Shown: in pieces, positions 1 to 10,023 of the stretch | Numbering within the stretch: the stretch's first letter is position 1 | Layout: each line of letters begins with the position of its first letter | Source: Sphingopyxis italica | GTDB taxonomy: Bacteria > Pseudomonadota > Alphaproteobacteria > Sphingomonadales > Sphingomonadaceae | Assembly: GCF_011926545.1 (NCBI RefSeq) | Contig: NZ_JAATIT010000002.1 | Span: forward strand, 62,001 to 126,000 | Direction of reading: 5' to 3' | DNA length: 64,000 nucleotides | Notes under the pieces: generated by a model | Told to the model about the DNA's origin: nothing | What the model saw: only the letters and a program-made list of their open reading frames with translations | The model's database searches: none | Translations under genes and position numbers: made by a program

Positions 1-647
1 GCGTTGCGCCGCTCCTCGAGCGCGAGCACGACTTCGCCGGCGCGCAGCATCACGACATGGTCCGAAAGATTGGCGATCGCCTCGCGTTGCACCGCGCCCG
101 GCACGGTTTTTTCGGCCGCGCTCATCGCGACGAAGCCGACCATCTCCAGCCCGCTTCCCGGCGTATCGGCGAGCGCCGCGAGCCGCGCCGCGCGCGGCCC
201 CGCGCCGAGCACGAGGATACGGCGACGGAAGGCTTCGGCGCCCGCCGACTGCGTCAGGATCAGGCGGATCACGAACAGCACGCCGATCGCGAAGATCATC
301 GCATAGAGGCTGTTCGCGCGCCACAAAGTCGCGGTCGGCAACAGGAACCCCAGCACCGAAAGAAAGATCACGCCAAGCGAAATCGCGGCGAGCAGACGCG
401 CGGTCGCGAAGCGCATCGAGCGCAGCCCCTCGTTCCCGTACATTCCGGTCGCCATCATCGCGAGCGAATTGGACACGCCGAAGGTCAAAAGCGGCAGCCA
501 GCGGCTCGCGAGCGGCCCGGCATCGAACCCCGCCTGATTCGCGTAAAGATGCCACGCCCCCTCGGCCGAGCCGAGCAGCGCGAAAAATTCGATCAGCGCC
601 AGCCAGACGACGGCGTGCGGGACATAATGTTTGAACAGTCGGAACAT
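1..647 (-). CDS. exopolysaccharide sugar transferase, N-terminal part (partial at left edge)
   Basis: The gene reads leftward from an ATG at 647 and runs off the window without a stop, so only about 215 N-terminal residues are visible. It opens MFRLFKHYVPHAVVWLALIE and shows four hydrophobic stretches at about residues 10-30, 48-66, 82-104 and 110-130. A Rossmann-type segment (ILVLGAGPRAARLAAL) follows. This is the architecture of membrane polyprenyl-phosphate sugar-1-phosphate transferases of the TIGR03013/EpsB type, which start exopolysaccharide repeat units on a lipid carrier. The catalytic bacterial-sugar-transferase domain would lie outside the window. It is divergent from a GDP-mannose pyrophosphorylase gene, consistent with polysaccharide synthesis. 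The family assignment rests on the N-terminal half only. Confidence 0.75.
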   Translation of the reverse strand, partial: MFRLFKHYVPHAVVWLALIEFFALLGSAEGAWHLYANQAGFDAGPLASRWLPLLTFGVSNSLAMMATGMYGNEGLRSMRFATARLLAAISLGVIFLSVLGFLLPTATLWRANSLYAMIFAIGVLFVIRLILTQSAGAEAFRRRILVLGAGPRAARLAALADTPGSGLEMVGFVAMSAAEKTVPGAVQREAIANLSDHVVMLRAGEVVLALEERRN

Positions 648-752
648 GTCGGCGCGATACTACATCCGAGGCGTCAACTGTCGGTTAATTTTACACTTAC
701 CTGTTGCATCATCTATGTCCTGTTCCCCCATATCGTGCGATAGGCCGACCCT

Positions 753-1796
753 ATGACCACCATGATCCAGCCCGTCATATTGTGCGGCGGCGCGGGCACG
801 CGCCTGTGGCCCGAATCGCGCGGCACCCGCGCCAAGCAGTTTCTGCTGCTCCACGGCCAGCGCAGCCTGTTCCGCCAGACCGTCGAGCGCACCCCCGCCG
901 GTCCGGATTTCCTGCCGCCGATCGTGCTGTGCGGCGACGGCCATGTCGCGATGGTCCGCGAACAGATGAACGACCGCGAGGAGGCGCTGCTCGTCGAGCC
1001 GATACCGCGCAACACCGCCGCCGCGATCGCCCTCGCGGTCGCGCAGGCCGACGCCGACACGCTGCTGCTGGTCATGCCGAGCGATCATGTCATCGCCGAC
1101 ATCCCCGCCTTTCACGCAGCGATCGCCAAGGGGGTGCGCCTCGCGCAGCAGGACTGGATCGTCACCTTCGGGATCACCCCCGACAGCCCCGAAACGGGTT
1201 TCGGCTATATCGCCGCCGGCCACCCGCTCGGCGAAGACGGCTTCGCGGTCGACCGCTTCGTCGAAAAGCCTCCGCTTGCCGATGCCGAAGCGATGCTCGC
1301 GGCGGGCGGCTATAGCTGGAACGCCGGCATCTTCCTGTTCCGCGCGGCGCGGATGCGCGACGCGATGCTCACCCATTGCCGTCCGATCTTCGAGGCCGCC
1401 GACAGGGCGCTCGCCGCGGGGATGCGCGACGGCGACGCGCTCTATGCCGACGCCATCGAATTCGCGAAGGCGCCTTCCGATTCGATCGATTATGCCGTCA
1501 TGGAAAAGGACGACCGCGTCGCGGTCGTTCCCGTCGCGATGGGATGGTCCGACCTCGGCTGCTGGCACACGATCCACGCGCTCGCCGAAAAGGACGCGGC
1601 CGACAATGCGGTCACCGGCGACGCATTCCTCCACGACAGCCGCGGCAATCTCGTCCGCGCCGGCGGCAGGCGCGTGTCGATTCTCGGCATGGATAATATC
1701 GCGGTCATCGTCGACGGCGACGATATATTGATCCTCCCGCTCGAACGCTCGCAAGAGGTCCGGGCGGCGGCGAAGGCGCGCGAAAGGAACGCCTAA
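753..1796 (+). CDS. mannose-1-phosphate guanylyltransferase (GDP-mannose pyrophosphorylase)
   Basis: The 347-residue protein makes GDP-mannose from mannose-1-phosphate and GTP, a precursor for exopolysaccharide or lipopolysaccharide. It has the nucleotidyltransferase signature GGAGTRLWP near residue 13, the downstream KQFL motif and a later FVEKP motif. It ends after the pyrophosphorylase domain. The C-terminal phosphomannose-isomerase half of bifunctional ManC/AlgA proteins (about 470 residues) is absent, so it should be monofunctional. A second in-frame ATG at 762 could also start the protein. It is divergent from the sugar transferase and overlaps the aldo/keto reductase tail-to-tail by 4 bases. 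Confidence 0.88.
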   Translation: MTTMIQPVILCGGAGTRLWPESRGTRAKQFLLLHGQRSLFRQTVERTPAGPDFLPPIVLCGDGHVAMVREQMNDREEALLVEPIPRNTAAAIALAVAQADADTLLLVMPSDHVIADIPAFHAAIAKGVRLAQQDWIVTFGITPDSPETGFGYIAAGHPLGEDGFAVDRFVEKPPLADAEAMLAAGGYSWNAGIFLFRAARMRDAMLTHCRPIFEAADRALAAGMRDGDALYADAIEFAKAPSDSIDYAVMEKDDRVAVVPVAMGWSDLGCWHTIHALAEKDAADNAVTGDAFLHDSRGNLVRAGGRRVSILGMDNIAVIVDGDDILILPLERSQEVRAAAKARERNA

Positions 1797-2788
1797 AGCC
1801 GCACCATCCGCATGCCCTGTTCGCCATAGCGGGGACCGCTCGTGCCGCCTTTCGGCGCGGCGGCGTCGATCGCGGCGAGGTCCTCGGCGGTGAGCGTCAC
1901 GTCGGCGGCGCCGACGCTGTCTTCCATCGTCGCGCGGCGCTTGGTGCCGGGGATCGGGACGATGTCGTCGCCTTGCGCGAGCAGCCAGGCGAGCGCGACC
2001 TGCGCCTTCGACACGCCATGCTTGTCCGCGACGGCGCCGATCGCATCGACGATCGCGAGGTTGGCGGGGAGATTCTCGTCCGAATAGCGGGGGTCGTTGC
2101 GGCGCCAGTCGCCCTCGGGAAGCTCGTCGCGGCTGCGCACCGCGCCCGCCAGGAAGCCGCGGCCGAGTGGCGAGTAAGGGACGAAACCGATGCCATGCTC
2201 GCGGCAGACGGGCAGGATTTCGTCCTCGATATCGCGTTCCCAGATCGAATATTCGCTCTGCAGCGCGGCGATCGGCGCGGCTTTCGCGGCGCGGCGCAGC
2301 GTTTCGGGTCCGGCTTCGGAGAGCGCGATGTGGCGGACCTTGCCCTCCTTCACCAGCTCCATCATCCCGCCGACGACCTCCTCGATCGGCACATTGGGAT
2401 CGACGCGGTGCTGGTAGAAAAGGTCGATCGTGTCGATGCCGAGCCGCTGGAGCGAGCCTTCGCAAGCGGCGCGGGCGTTCGCGGGCGAGCCATCGACGCC
2501 GGTGATCTGCTTGCCCTCGAACCGGAAGCCGAATTTGGTCGCGATGACGAGGCCGTCGCGCTTACCCTTGATCGCCTGTCCAAGCAGTTCCTCGTTGCTG
2601 AACGGACCATAGATTTGCGCGGTGTCGAAGAAGGTGACGCCAAGGTCGATCGCGCGGTGGATCGTGCGCGTCGATTCGTCGAGGTCGGCGGTCTCGCCAT
2701 AAAGGATGTTGCCGCCGCGGATCATCGGCATGCAGCCGATGCCGATCGCGGAGACTTCGAGGCCGTGGCCGAGCTTGCGATATTTCAT
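1793..2788 (-). CDS. aldo/keto reductase
   Basis: This 331-residue NADPH-dependent oxidoreductase has the (beta/alpha)8 aldo/keto reductase fold. The order of motifs is canonical: an N-terminal RKLGHGLEVSAIGIGCMPM, the catalytic Asp and Tyr in FFDTAQIYG, the Lys in VIATKFGF, the His in YQHRVD, and the late nucleotide-binding stretch PIPGTKRRATMEDSV. It resembles AKR13-type proteins that reduce small aldehydes and ketones; the substrate cannot be read from sequence. Its ATG overlaps the stop of the symporter gene upstream (ATGA), so the two are probably co-transcribed and translationally coupled. Confidence 0.9.
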   Translation of the reverse strand: MKYRKLGHGLEVSAIGIGCMPMIRGGNILYGETADLDESTRTIHRAIDLGVTFFDTAQIYGPFSNEELLGQAIKGKRDGLVIATKFGFRFEGKQITGVDGSPANARAACEGSLQRLGIDTIDLFYQHRVDPNVPIEEVVGGMMELVKEGKVRHIALSEAGPETLRRAAKAAPIAALQSEYSIWERDIEDEILPVCREHGIGFVPYSPLGRGFLAGAVRSRDELPEGDWRRNDPRYSDENLPANLAIVDAIGAVADKHGVSKAQVALAWLLAQGDDIVPIPGTKRRATMEDSVGAADVTLTAEDLAAIDAAAPKGGTSGPRYGEQGMRMVRL

Positions 2789-4071
2789 GGGATTTCTCCT
2801 ACAGGTTCATTTTCGACGCCGTCGGCGGCATATTTGGTCGCGGCGACGTCGCCGATAACATTGCCGATGGTCCGGAAGATGTCGGGAAAGGTCTCGACCG
2901 CGACGAGCAGCCCCAATGGCGCGACGGGAACCCCCATCGACACCGCGATCGGCGCGATCGAGGTCACGAAGCTGATCGAGCCGGGCAGGCTGACCGAGGA
3001 GAGCGCGGCGGCGATCGCGACCGCGAGGCCGATCGCCATTTCCCACGGCGTCAGTTCGATCCCGAACAGCCACGCGACATAGATGACGACCGCGAGGTTC
3101 ATCGCGGGGCTGGTGAAGCGGAACAAGGCGACCGCGAGCGGCAGCACGACGTCGGCCTTCTTGGGATCGACGCCGAGTTCCTCCGACGATTTCAGCATCG
3201 CGGGCAGGCTGGCGAGCGAGCTTTGCGTGCTGATCGCGACCGCGAGCGTCGGCACCATCGCGCGCAGGAAACGCGGCGGCGCGATACCGACGACGAACCA
3301 GGCGAGCAACAGGCCGAGAATGATGCAGCTGACGCCGATGCCGGAGAGAATCAGCACATAATGGATGAGGCCGCCGAACGCCGCGAACCCCGCCTTGACC
3401 GCGAGCGCATAGCCCAATGCGAACACGCCGATCGGCGCGAGTGCGAGCACCCAGCCGATGACAATCAGCATCGCGTCGCCGAGCGCCTTGAACAGTCCCG
3501 ACAGCGTCGCGCGCGGCACGGGTTCGAGGCGGGTGATCGCGAAGGCGAAGATGGTCGTGAAGACGATCAGCGGCAGGATCGCGGTTTCGGCGGCGGCGGC
3601 GATCGGATTGGTCGGGACGAGCGACAGCAGGAAGTCGCCGAAGCTGGGCGAGGGACCCGCCTCGGTCGTGCCGCCGAGCCCGTGACGCAAAGCTTCGGCG
3701 GCGCCGGCCGAAAGCGGAAAGAGCCGGAGCAGCAGCGGCGTCATCAACAGCGACATCAGTCCCGAGAGGAAGATCGCGCCGAGAAAGGTCATCACCGCGC
3801 GAAAGGCGAGGGTGCCCGCGCGCGCCGCATCGGCGGTGGCGGTGATGCCGGTAATCAGCAGGGCGACGATCAGCGGGACGATCGTCATTTTGAGCGCGTT
3901 GAGCCAGAGCAGGCCGATCGGTTCGATCCACGGCAGCGATGCGGTCCCGGCGGCGGGCGACGCCAGCTCGACGCCGACGCCGAGGAGCATACCGGCGATC
4001 AGCGCCGAAAGGATGAGCCAAGCGGATTTCAAGACGGATTCTCCCGGCGATTTTTCTGGCCAGCTTGCCAA
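2785..4071 (-). CDS. dicarboxylate/amino acid:cation symporter (SLC1/DAACS family)
   Basis: A 428-residue inner-membrane carrier with about eight hydrophobic segments and two re-entrant loops. It is recognised as the glutamate/aspartate/dicarboxylate:cation symporter family by the serine-rich hairpin STQSSLASLP (usually SSSSTLP-like), the TM7 region with TSPAMNLAVVI and the late segment SLPGSISFVTSI. The TM7 motif is usually NMDGT; here the Asp-Gly pair is replaced, so cation or substrate specificity may differ from GltP/DctA. It is the first gene of a two-gene operon with the aldo/keto reductase (4-base overlap). The substrate is not determined. Confidence 0.85.
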   Translation of the reverse strand: MASWPEKSPGESVLKSAWLILSALIAGMLLGVGVELASPAAGTASLPWIEPIGLLWLNALKMTIVPLIVALLITGITATADAARAGTLAFRAVMTFLGAIFLSGLMSLLMTPLLLRLFPLSAGAAEALRHGLGGTTEAGPSPSFGDFLLSLVPTNPIAAAAETAILPLIVFTTIFAFAITRLEPVPRATLSGLFKALGDAMLIVIGWVLALAPIGVFALGYALAVKAGFAAFGGLIHYVLILSGIGVSCIILGLLLAWFVVGIAPPRFLRAMVPTLAVAISTQSSLASLPAMLKSSEELGVDPKKADVVLPLAVALFRFTSPAMNLAVVIYVAWLFGIELTPWEMAIGLAVAIAAALSSVSLPGSISFVTSIAPIAVSMGVPVAPLGLLVAVETFPDIFRTIGNVIGDVAATKYAADGVENEPVGEIP

Positions 4072-4207
4072 GCAAATTTGGGTGACTTAGAGCACCTCCC
4101 GAAACAAACGGGAACCGGTTTTTGGGCCGGGAAATGCTCCGCGGGGGCCATCCCGCGGGAAGCCGGGGCAGGCATTTGCCGGGCCGTGGTCAGGTAGCAG
4201 AGGGAAT

Positions 4208-5545
4208 ATGCGCAAGTTTTTCGGAACCGACGGGATTCGCGGCCTGACCAACCAGGTCCCGATGACGGCGGAGGTCGCGATGCGCGTCGGCATGGCGGCA
4301 GGCGCGCATTTCCTGCGCGGCACGCACAAGCATCGCGTCGTGATCGGCAAAGACACGCGACTGTCGGGCTATATGCTCGAAAACGCGCTCGTCGCGGGCT
4401 TCACCAGCGTTGGCATGGACGTGGTGCAGGTCGGCCCGATGCCGACCCCCGCGATCGCGATGCTGACGCGCTCGATGCGTGCCGACCTCGGCGTGATGAT
4501 CTCGGCGAGCCACAACCCTTTTCGCGACAACGGGATCAAGCTGTTCGGCCCCGACGGCTATAAATTGTCCGACGAGGACGAGGCGCAGATCGAGCATCTG
4601 CTCACCGTCGAGCCGAAGCTCGCCGATGCGGGGCATATCGGGCGCGCCAAGCGCATCGACGACGCGCGCGGCCGCTATATCCATGCGGTGAAGCAAAGCC
4701 TGCCCGAATCGGTGCGCCTCGACGGGCTGCGCATCGTGCTCGATTGCGCCAATGGCGCGGCCTATAACAGCGCGCCGACGGTGTTCTGGGAGCTGGGGGC
4801 CGACGTCGTCGCGATCGGGGTCGAACCCAATGGCACCAACATCAACGACAAATGCGGATCGACCGCGCCCGCGCTGCTTCAGGAAAGTGTCGTCGCGAGC
4901 GGCGCCGATATCGGCATCGCGCTCGACGGCGATGCCGACCGGCTGATCGTCGTCGACGAAAAGGGAACGATCATCGACGGCGATCAGATCATGGGGCTGA
5001 TTGGCGCGAGCTGGGCGCGGCAGGGGCGGCTGAAGGGCGGCGGCGTCGTCGCGACGGTGATGTCGAACCTCGGCCTCGAACGCTTTCTGGAGGGTGAGGG
5101 GCTGCGGCTCGAACGCACCAAGGTCGGCGACCGCTATGTGCTCGAACGGATGAAGGAAGGCGGCTTCAACGTCGGCGGCGAACAATCGGGGCATATGATC
5201 CTGTCGGACCATGCGACGACCGGCGACGGCACGCTCGCGGCGTTGCAACTGCTCGCCGAGCTCGTCGCGGCCGGCAAGCCCGCGAGCGAATTGCTGCACC
5301 AGTTCGACCCGGTGCCGCAGCTTTTGAAGAATGTCCGCTTTGCCGGGGGCAAGCCGCTCGACGACAAGCAGGTCATCGCCGCGATCGCCGAGGGCGAGGC
5401 GGCGCTCAACGGGCGCGGCCGCCTGGTCATCCGTCCGTCGGGCACCGAACCGCTGATCCGCGTGATGGCCGAAGGCGACGATGCCGGGCAGGTCGAGCAG
5501 GTCGTCGACATGATCTGCGACGCGGTGCGCGCTGCGGCGGCATAA
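4208..5545 (+). CDS. glmM: phosphoglucosamine mutase
   Basis: Converts glucosamine-6-phosphate to glucosamine-1-phosphate on the route to UDP-GlcNAc for peptidoglycan and lipid A. The 445-residue length is normal for the family. It starts [12 protein letters not shown], as nearly all GlmM proteins do. The phosphorylated catalytic serine is Ser101 in ISASHNPF, the Mg-binding loop is DGDADR, and the sugar-phosphate loop near the C-terminus is [12 protein letters not shown]. The other UDP-GlcNAc enzymes glmU (28654) and glmS (31864) lie in the same window but in separate transcription units. Confidence 0.97.
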   Translation: MRKFFGTDGIRGLTNQVPMTAEVAMRVGMAAGAHFLRGTHKHRVVIGKDTRLSGYMLENALVAGFTSVGMDVVQVGPMPTPAIAMLTRSMRADLGVMISASHNPFRDNGIKLFGPDGYKLSDEDEAQIEHLLTVEPKLADAGHIGRAKRIDDARGRYIHAVKQSLPESVRLDGLRIVLDCANGAAYNSAPTVFWELGADVVAIGVEPNGTNINDKCGSTAPALLQESVVASGADIGIALDGDADRLIVVDEKGTIIDGDQIMGLIGASWARQGRLKGGGVVATVMSNLGLERFLEGEGLRLERTKVGDRYVLERMKEGGFNVGGEQSGHMILSDHATTGDGTLAALQLLAELVAAGKPASELLHQFDPVPQLLKNVRFAGGKPLDDKQVIAAIAEGEAALNGRGRLVIRPSGTEPLIRVMAEGDDAGQVEQVVDMICDAVRAAAA

Positions 5546-5579
5546 CCATTGATTTTGTTAGAACTGAAAGAGATTTATC

Positions 5580-5804
5580 ATGCTTGAAATGCGACCCGAT
5601 TGCGAAAAATGCGGACGCAACCTGCCCGCCGACCTCCATGGCGCCTTCATCTGTTCGATGGAGTGCACTTTCTGCGCGAACTGTGCCGACAAGCTCGACG
5701 AACTCTGTCCCAATTGCGGCGGCGACCTGCTTGACCGGCCGCTCCGCGAAGGTGCGATACTGGCGAAATACCCCGCTTCGACGGAGCGAAAGCATAAGGG
5801 GTGA
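5580..5804 (+). CDS. DUF1272 small zinc-ribbon-like protein
   Basis: This 74-residue cytosolic protein is built around four cysteine pairs (CEKC, CSMEC, CANC, CPNC), the layout of the DUF1272 family, which probably binds zinc. Its molecular role is unknown. It lies 34 bases after glmM, and its stop codon overlaps the GTG start of thiD (GTGA), so it is likely translationally coupled to the downstream ThiD fusion. Confidence 0.85.
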   Translation: MLEMRPDCEKCGRNLPADLHGAFICSMECTFCANCADKLDELCPNCGGDLLDRPLREGAILAKYPASTERKHKG

Positions 5805-6943
5805 CCGCACGCGTCCTGATCATCGCCGGATCGGATAGCGGCGGCGGCGCGGGTATCCAGGCCGACATCAAGGCGGTGACGATGCTCGGCGGCCATGCGA
5901 TGACCGCGATCACCGCGATCACCGCGCAGAACACGCTGGGGGTGCAGGGCGTTCATCCGGTGCCGACCGCGATGGTGCTCGCGCAGATCGACAGCGTCGC
6001 GTCGGACATCGGCGTCGATGCGGTCAAGATCGGCATGATCGGCAGCGCAGAGACCGCTTCGGCGGTGGCTGAGCGATTGTCGCGGCCCGATCTCGCGCAA
6101 GCCGCGCTTGTCTTCGATCCGGTGATGATCGCGACGAGCGGATCGGTGCTCGCCGATGAAGTGACGATCGCGGCGTTCAAGGCGCTGCTCGACCGCGCGA
6201 TGGTCGCGACGCCGAACTTGCCCGAACTCGAAGCCTTGGGCGGCGAGGACGCGGTGCTCGCGCACGGCTGCTCGTTGCTCGTCAAGGGCGGCCATGCCGA
6301 GGGTGAGACGGTGACCGACCGCTTGCTCGAAACGGGCGAGGGCGAGGTTGCGCGCTGGGAAGCGCCGCGGATCGATACCGAGCATAGTCATGGCACCGGC
6401 TGCACGCTGGCGAGCGCGATCGCGTGCGGTTTGGCGCAAGGGATGCCGCTCGAACCCGCGATCGCGCGCGCGCGCGATTTCGTGCGGCTGTCGCTGCTCG
6501 ATGCGCCGGGGTTGGGGCAGGGGCACGGCCCGATGGGGCAGCAGTATGTCCGCAACGACGGGCTGTTCACCGGTCCGGCGCTGAACCAGATGACGCTGCC
6601 CGCGAAGGATTATGCGGTGTCAGTGGCCTTCTACAAGCAGATGGGCCTGAAGCAGATCGTCGATAGTCCTGACAATGGATATGCGCGGTTCGAAGCCGCG
6701 AATGGCGTGACGCTGTCGATCCATGTCGGCGACGGCGCGGCGGGCGGCGCGACGACTTATCTGGAAAGCGGCGCGCTCGACGCGTGGGTCGCGTATCTGG
6801 CGCGGCGCGGCGTGCGCTTCGAGCAGATGCCGAAGGACGAGGAATGGGGCTGGCGCGAGGCGCGGCTGGCCGATCCCGCGGGCAATCGCCTGTGCCTGTA
6901 TCAGGCGGCCGAATATCGGAGGTATCCGCCGTGGCGTATATGA
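5801..6943 (+). CDS. thiD: hydroxymethylpyrimidine (phosphate) kinase fused to a glyoxalase/VOC domain
   Basis: Residues 1 to about 250 are a ribokinase-fold ThiD. It shows the N-terminal [14 protein letters not shown] motif, DPVMIATSG, and the anion-hole/catalytic [12 protein letters not shown]. ThiD phosphorylates HMP and HMP-P for thiamine synthesis. After a short linker (QQYVRNDG) there is a complete vicinal-oxygen-chelate domain, residues about 257-380. It has [20 protein letters not shown] and [11 protein letters not shown], typical of glyoxalase/bleomycin-resistance proteins. Stand-alone ThiD is about 260-270 residues, so the 380-residue protein is a genuine in-frame fusion with no stop between. 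It starts at GTG 5801, overlapping the DUF1272 stop. No thiamine riboswitch is visible. The function of the VOC half is unknown. Confidence 0.88.
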   Translation: MTARVLIIAGSDSGGGAGIQADIKAVTMLGGHAMTAITAITAQNTLGVQGVHPVPTAMVLAQIDSVASDIGVDAVKIGMIGSAETASAVAERLSRPDLAQAALVFDPVMIATSGSVLADEVTIAAFKALLDRAMVATPNLPELEALGGEDAVLAHGCSLLVKGGHAEGETVTDRLLETGEGEVARWEAPRIDTEHSHGTGCTLASAIACGLAQGMPLEPAIARARDFVRLSLLDAPGLGQGHGPMGQQYVRNDGLFTGPALNQMTLPAKDYAVSVAFYKQMGLKQIVDSPDNGYARFEAANGVTLSIHVGDGAAGGATTYLESGALDAWVAYLARRGVRFEQMPKDEEWGWREARLADPAGNRLCLYQAAEYRRYPPWRI

Positions 6944-6965
6944 TTCCGCAGGCCGCCCCATTCAC

Positions 6966-7047
6966 CCGTTCGTGTCGAGCGAAGTCGAGACACCCTTCGG
7001 CTTTGCGCCACATCGATGGGAATCTCGACTTCGCTCGATGCGAACGG
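6966..7047. repeat. palindromic intergenic repeat, family A
   Basis: Two 25-base arms (6966-6990 and 7023-7047), each containing TCGAGCGAAGTCGAGA or its complement, are inverted around a 32-base loop, with two mismatched positions. The same arms recur at 19474-19553 and 37234-37361, and a variant occurs at 27829-27916. The element lies between the ThiD fusion and rnhB. It adds an in-frame ATG upstream of the real rnhB start. Confidence 0.85.
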
Positions 7048-7076
7048 AAATTGAAGTTCGTTTCGGAGCGACACAA

Positions 7077-7631
7077 ATGATCGTCGGGGTCGACGAAGCC
7101 GGGCGCGGGCCGCTGGCGGGGCCGGTGGTGGCTGCCGCCGTGCTGCTTTGCGAGGGCGGCATCGTGGGGCTCGACGACAGCAAGAAACTTACCGCCAAAC
7201 GCCGCGGCGAGCTGGAGACCCTGATCAAGGCGCGCTGCCGCTGGGGCGTCGGCGAGGCGAGCGTCGAAGAGATCGACCGCATCAATATCCTGCAGGCGAC
7301 CTTCCTCGCGATGACGCGCGCGGTGGAGGCGCTGGGCTTCGATCCGCACGAAGTGCTCGTCGACGGCAACCGGTTGCCCAAATGGCGCTATAGCGCGCGC
7401 GCGATCATCGGCGGCGATGCGCTGCATCCCTGCATTTCGGCGGCGAGCATCCTCGCGAAGGAGCATCGCGACCGCTTCATGGTTGCGATGGCGCGCGACT
7501 ATCCCGGTTTTGGCTGGGAGACCAATATGGGCTATGGCACGGCGCATCATCTCGCGGCGCTGCGGCAACATGGCCCGACGCCGCACCATCGGACCAGTTT
7601 TGCCCCGGTCGCACAAATGCAGCTGGTCTGA
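7077..7631 (+). CDS. rnhB: ribonuclease HII
   Basis: The 184-residue enzyme cleaves RNA in RNA:DNA hybrids, including single embedded ribonucleotides. Its opening motif [12 protein letters not shown] carries the first catalytic Asp/Glu. The later acidic residues are in VDGNRLP and in the [14 protein letters not shown] region. The chosen start is ATG 7077, which places the conserved motif at residues 4-15, as usual. The frame stays open upstream through repeat family A, and an ATG at 7038 would add 13 residues, but that stretch is repeat DNA and not family-like. The protein is somewhat short but complete. Confidence 0.93.
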   Translation: MIVGVDEAGRGPLAGPVVAAAVLLCEGGIVGLDDSKKLTAKRRGELETLIKARCRWGVGEASVEEIDRINILQATFLAMTRAVEALGFDPHEVLVDGNRLPKWRYSARAIIGGDALHPCISAASILAKEHRDRFMVAMARDYPGFGWETNMGYGTAHHLAALRQHGPTPHHRTSFAPVAQMQLV

Positions 7632-7658
7632 AGCCCGAAAAAAGGGGGGAGGGAGCCG

Positions 7659-8555
7659 ATGAGCAGGGGATTTACGGCCGACGATGTGTCGGCCCAGACC
7701 GGCCGCACCTTCCTCGTCACCGGCGCCAATGCCGGCATCGGCTTTGAAGTTTCCAGGGTATTGGCCGCACGCGGCGCGCATGTGATCCTGGCGTGCCGCG
7801 ACGAAAACAAGGCCGGCGCGGCGATGAACCGCATCCGGGTCGACGTGCCGCAGGCCGAGCTGTCGTTTCAGCCGCTCGACCTCGCCGATCTCGATCAGGT
7901 TCGCGATGCGGCGAAGGTGGTGCTCGCGGGCCCGCGGATCGACGTGCTGGTCAACAATGCCGGCGTGATGATCCCGCCCCGCACGCTGACGAAGCAGGGT
8001 TATGAGCTGCAATTCGGGGTCAATCACCTCGGGACTTTCGCGCTCACCGGGCTGCTCCATCCGCATGTCGACGACCGCATCGTCATCACGGGCAGCATCG
8101 CGCACCGGAACGGGACGATGGATTACAGCGACCTGTCGGCGGCGCGCAGCTATCACAATTGGGCGCGCTACCAGATGAGCAAACTTGCGAACCTGCTCCA
8201 TATGTTCGAGCTCGACCGGCGGCTGAGCGCCGCGGGCCGGGCGACGCAGGCGATCGGGTGCCATCCGGGGGTCGCGCTCACCGAATTGACGCGCCACCTG
8301 CCGCTGCCGCTGCGCACGATGACGCCGCTGGCGTCGCCTTTCTTCAACAGCGCCGCGCAAGGGACGTGGCCGACGTTGCAAGCGGCGACGGGCGCGCATG
8401 TGCAGGGCGGCGACTATCTGGGGCCGCAGGGGCTCGGCGAAGTGTCGGGACGCTCTGGCCCGGCGCGCGCGACGCGCACCGCGCGCGATCCGAAACTCGC
8501 GCGCGAGCTGTGGATGCGCTCGATCGAACTGACCGGGGTAGATCCGGGGATTTGA
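7659..8555 (+). CDS. SDR family oxidoreductase
   Basis: A 298-residue classical/extended short-chain dehydrogenase. The cofactor loop is TGANAGIGFE (TGxxxGxG). The NNAG motif is present (VNNAGVMIPP). The catalytic segment has Ser in ITGSIAHRNG and the YxxxK pair in YQMSKLANLL. The overall layout matches retinol-dehydrogenase/WWOX-like SDRs that use NADP(H). The substrate is unknown. It is preceded by a strong purine-rich ribosome site (ggggggagggag) and lies 27 bases after rnhB. Confidence 0.88.
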   Translation: MSRGFTADDVSAQTGRTFLVTGANAGIGFEVSRVLAARGAHVILACRDENKAGAAMNRIRVDVPQAELSFQPLDLADLDQVRDAAKVVLAGPRIDVLVNNAGVMIPPRTLTKQGYELQFGVNHLGTFALTGLLHPHVDDRIVITGSIAHRNGTMDYSDLSAARSYHNWARYQMSKLANLLHMFELDRRLSAAGRATQAIGCHPGVALTELTRHLPLPLRTMTPLASPFFNSAAQGTWPTLQAATGAHVQGGDYLGPQGLGEVSGRSGPARATRTARDPKLARELWMRSIELTGVDPGI

Positions 8556-8603
8556 CGAAATATTTTTCGCCGGTGAGTCCTCATCGCCACACCACCAGTG
8601 GTT

Positions 8604-8726
8604 GAGTCTCCGAGTCGCGGCCGACTCCATATGCTGTGTCAGACTCCTTTCGTTCTCATCGCGTTAACTATTTCATCACGCGGAATCCCTAGACTCCTGC
8701 GCTTGACGGCGGACTCCGCCTGACTC
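8604..8726 (+). promoter_or_regulatory. cluster of eight GANTC methylation sites in the ccrM upstream region
   Basis: GANTC sites begin at 8604, 8612, 8623, 8642, 8683, 8692, 8712 and 8722, eight in 123 bases. About half a site would be expected by chance. GANTC is the recognition sequence of the CcrM enzyme encoded just downstream. The spacings (8, 11, 19, 41, 9, 20, 10) sit near multiples of ten. A TTAACTAT at 8664 matches the CtrA half-site TTAACCAT with one mismatch. The region probably holds the ccrM promoter and links its transcription to methylation state, as known for Caulobacter ccrM; this is inference. Confidence 0.65.
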
Positions 8727-8760
8727 ATCAGGGCCTTCTTACGAGCAAGGAACGGGGTGA

Positions 8761-9903
<1,143 letters not shown>

Positions 9904-9909
9904 CAATAT

Positions 9910-10008
9910 CGTCATTGCGAGGAGCGAAGCGAAGCGACGCGACAATCCAGAGTTTGCGTAAACCGCTCTGGATTGCCGCCCCCGGCCTTCGCCGGGGTCG
10001 CAATGACG
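9910..10008. repeat. palindromic intergenic repeat, family B
   Basis: The element begins CGTCATTGCGAGGAGCGAAG and ends with the inverse TCGCAATGACG; an inner pair (CAATCCAGAG and CTCTGGATTG) is also inverted. A second copy is at 40651-40735. It lies in the short gap between ccrM and folP. Confidence 0.85.
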
Positions 10009-10023
10009 GGGAGGGATAAGGCG

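Noticed and set aside
685-699. CtrA box upstream of the sugar transferase
   Set aside because: TTAA is followed by CTTA rather than TTAA at the required spacing; too weak to report.
660-2465. 601-residue open frame on the minus strand opposite the GDP-mannose pyrophosphorylase and the reductase
   Set aside because: High Arg/Pro composition with no family features; it is the antisense shadow of two well-recognised genes in GC-rich DNA.
5546-5801. TPP riboswitch before the ThiD fusion
   Set aside because: The gene starts inside the DUF1272 stop and no TPP aptamer motif is visible upstream.
6567-8630. 687-residue minus-strand open frame
   Set aside because: Antisense shadow of the ThiD fusion, rnhB and the SDR gene.
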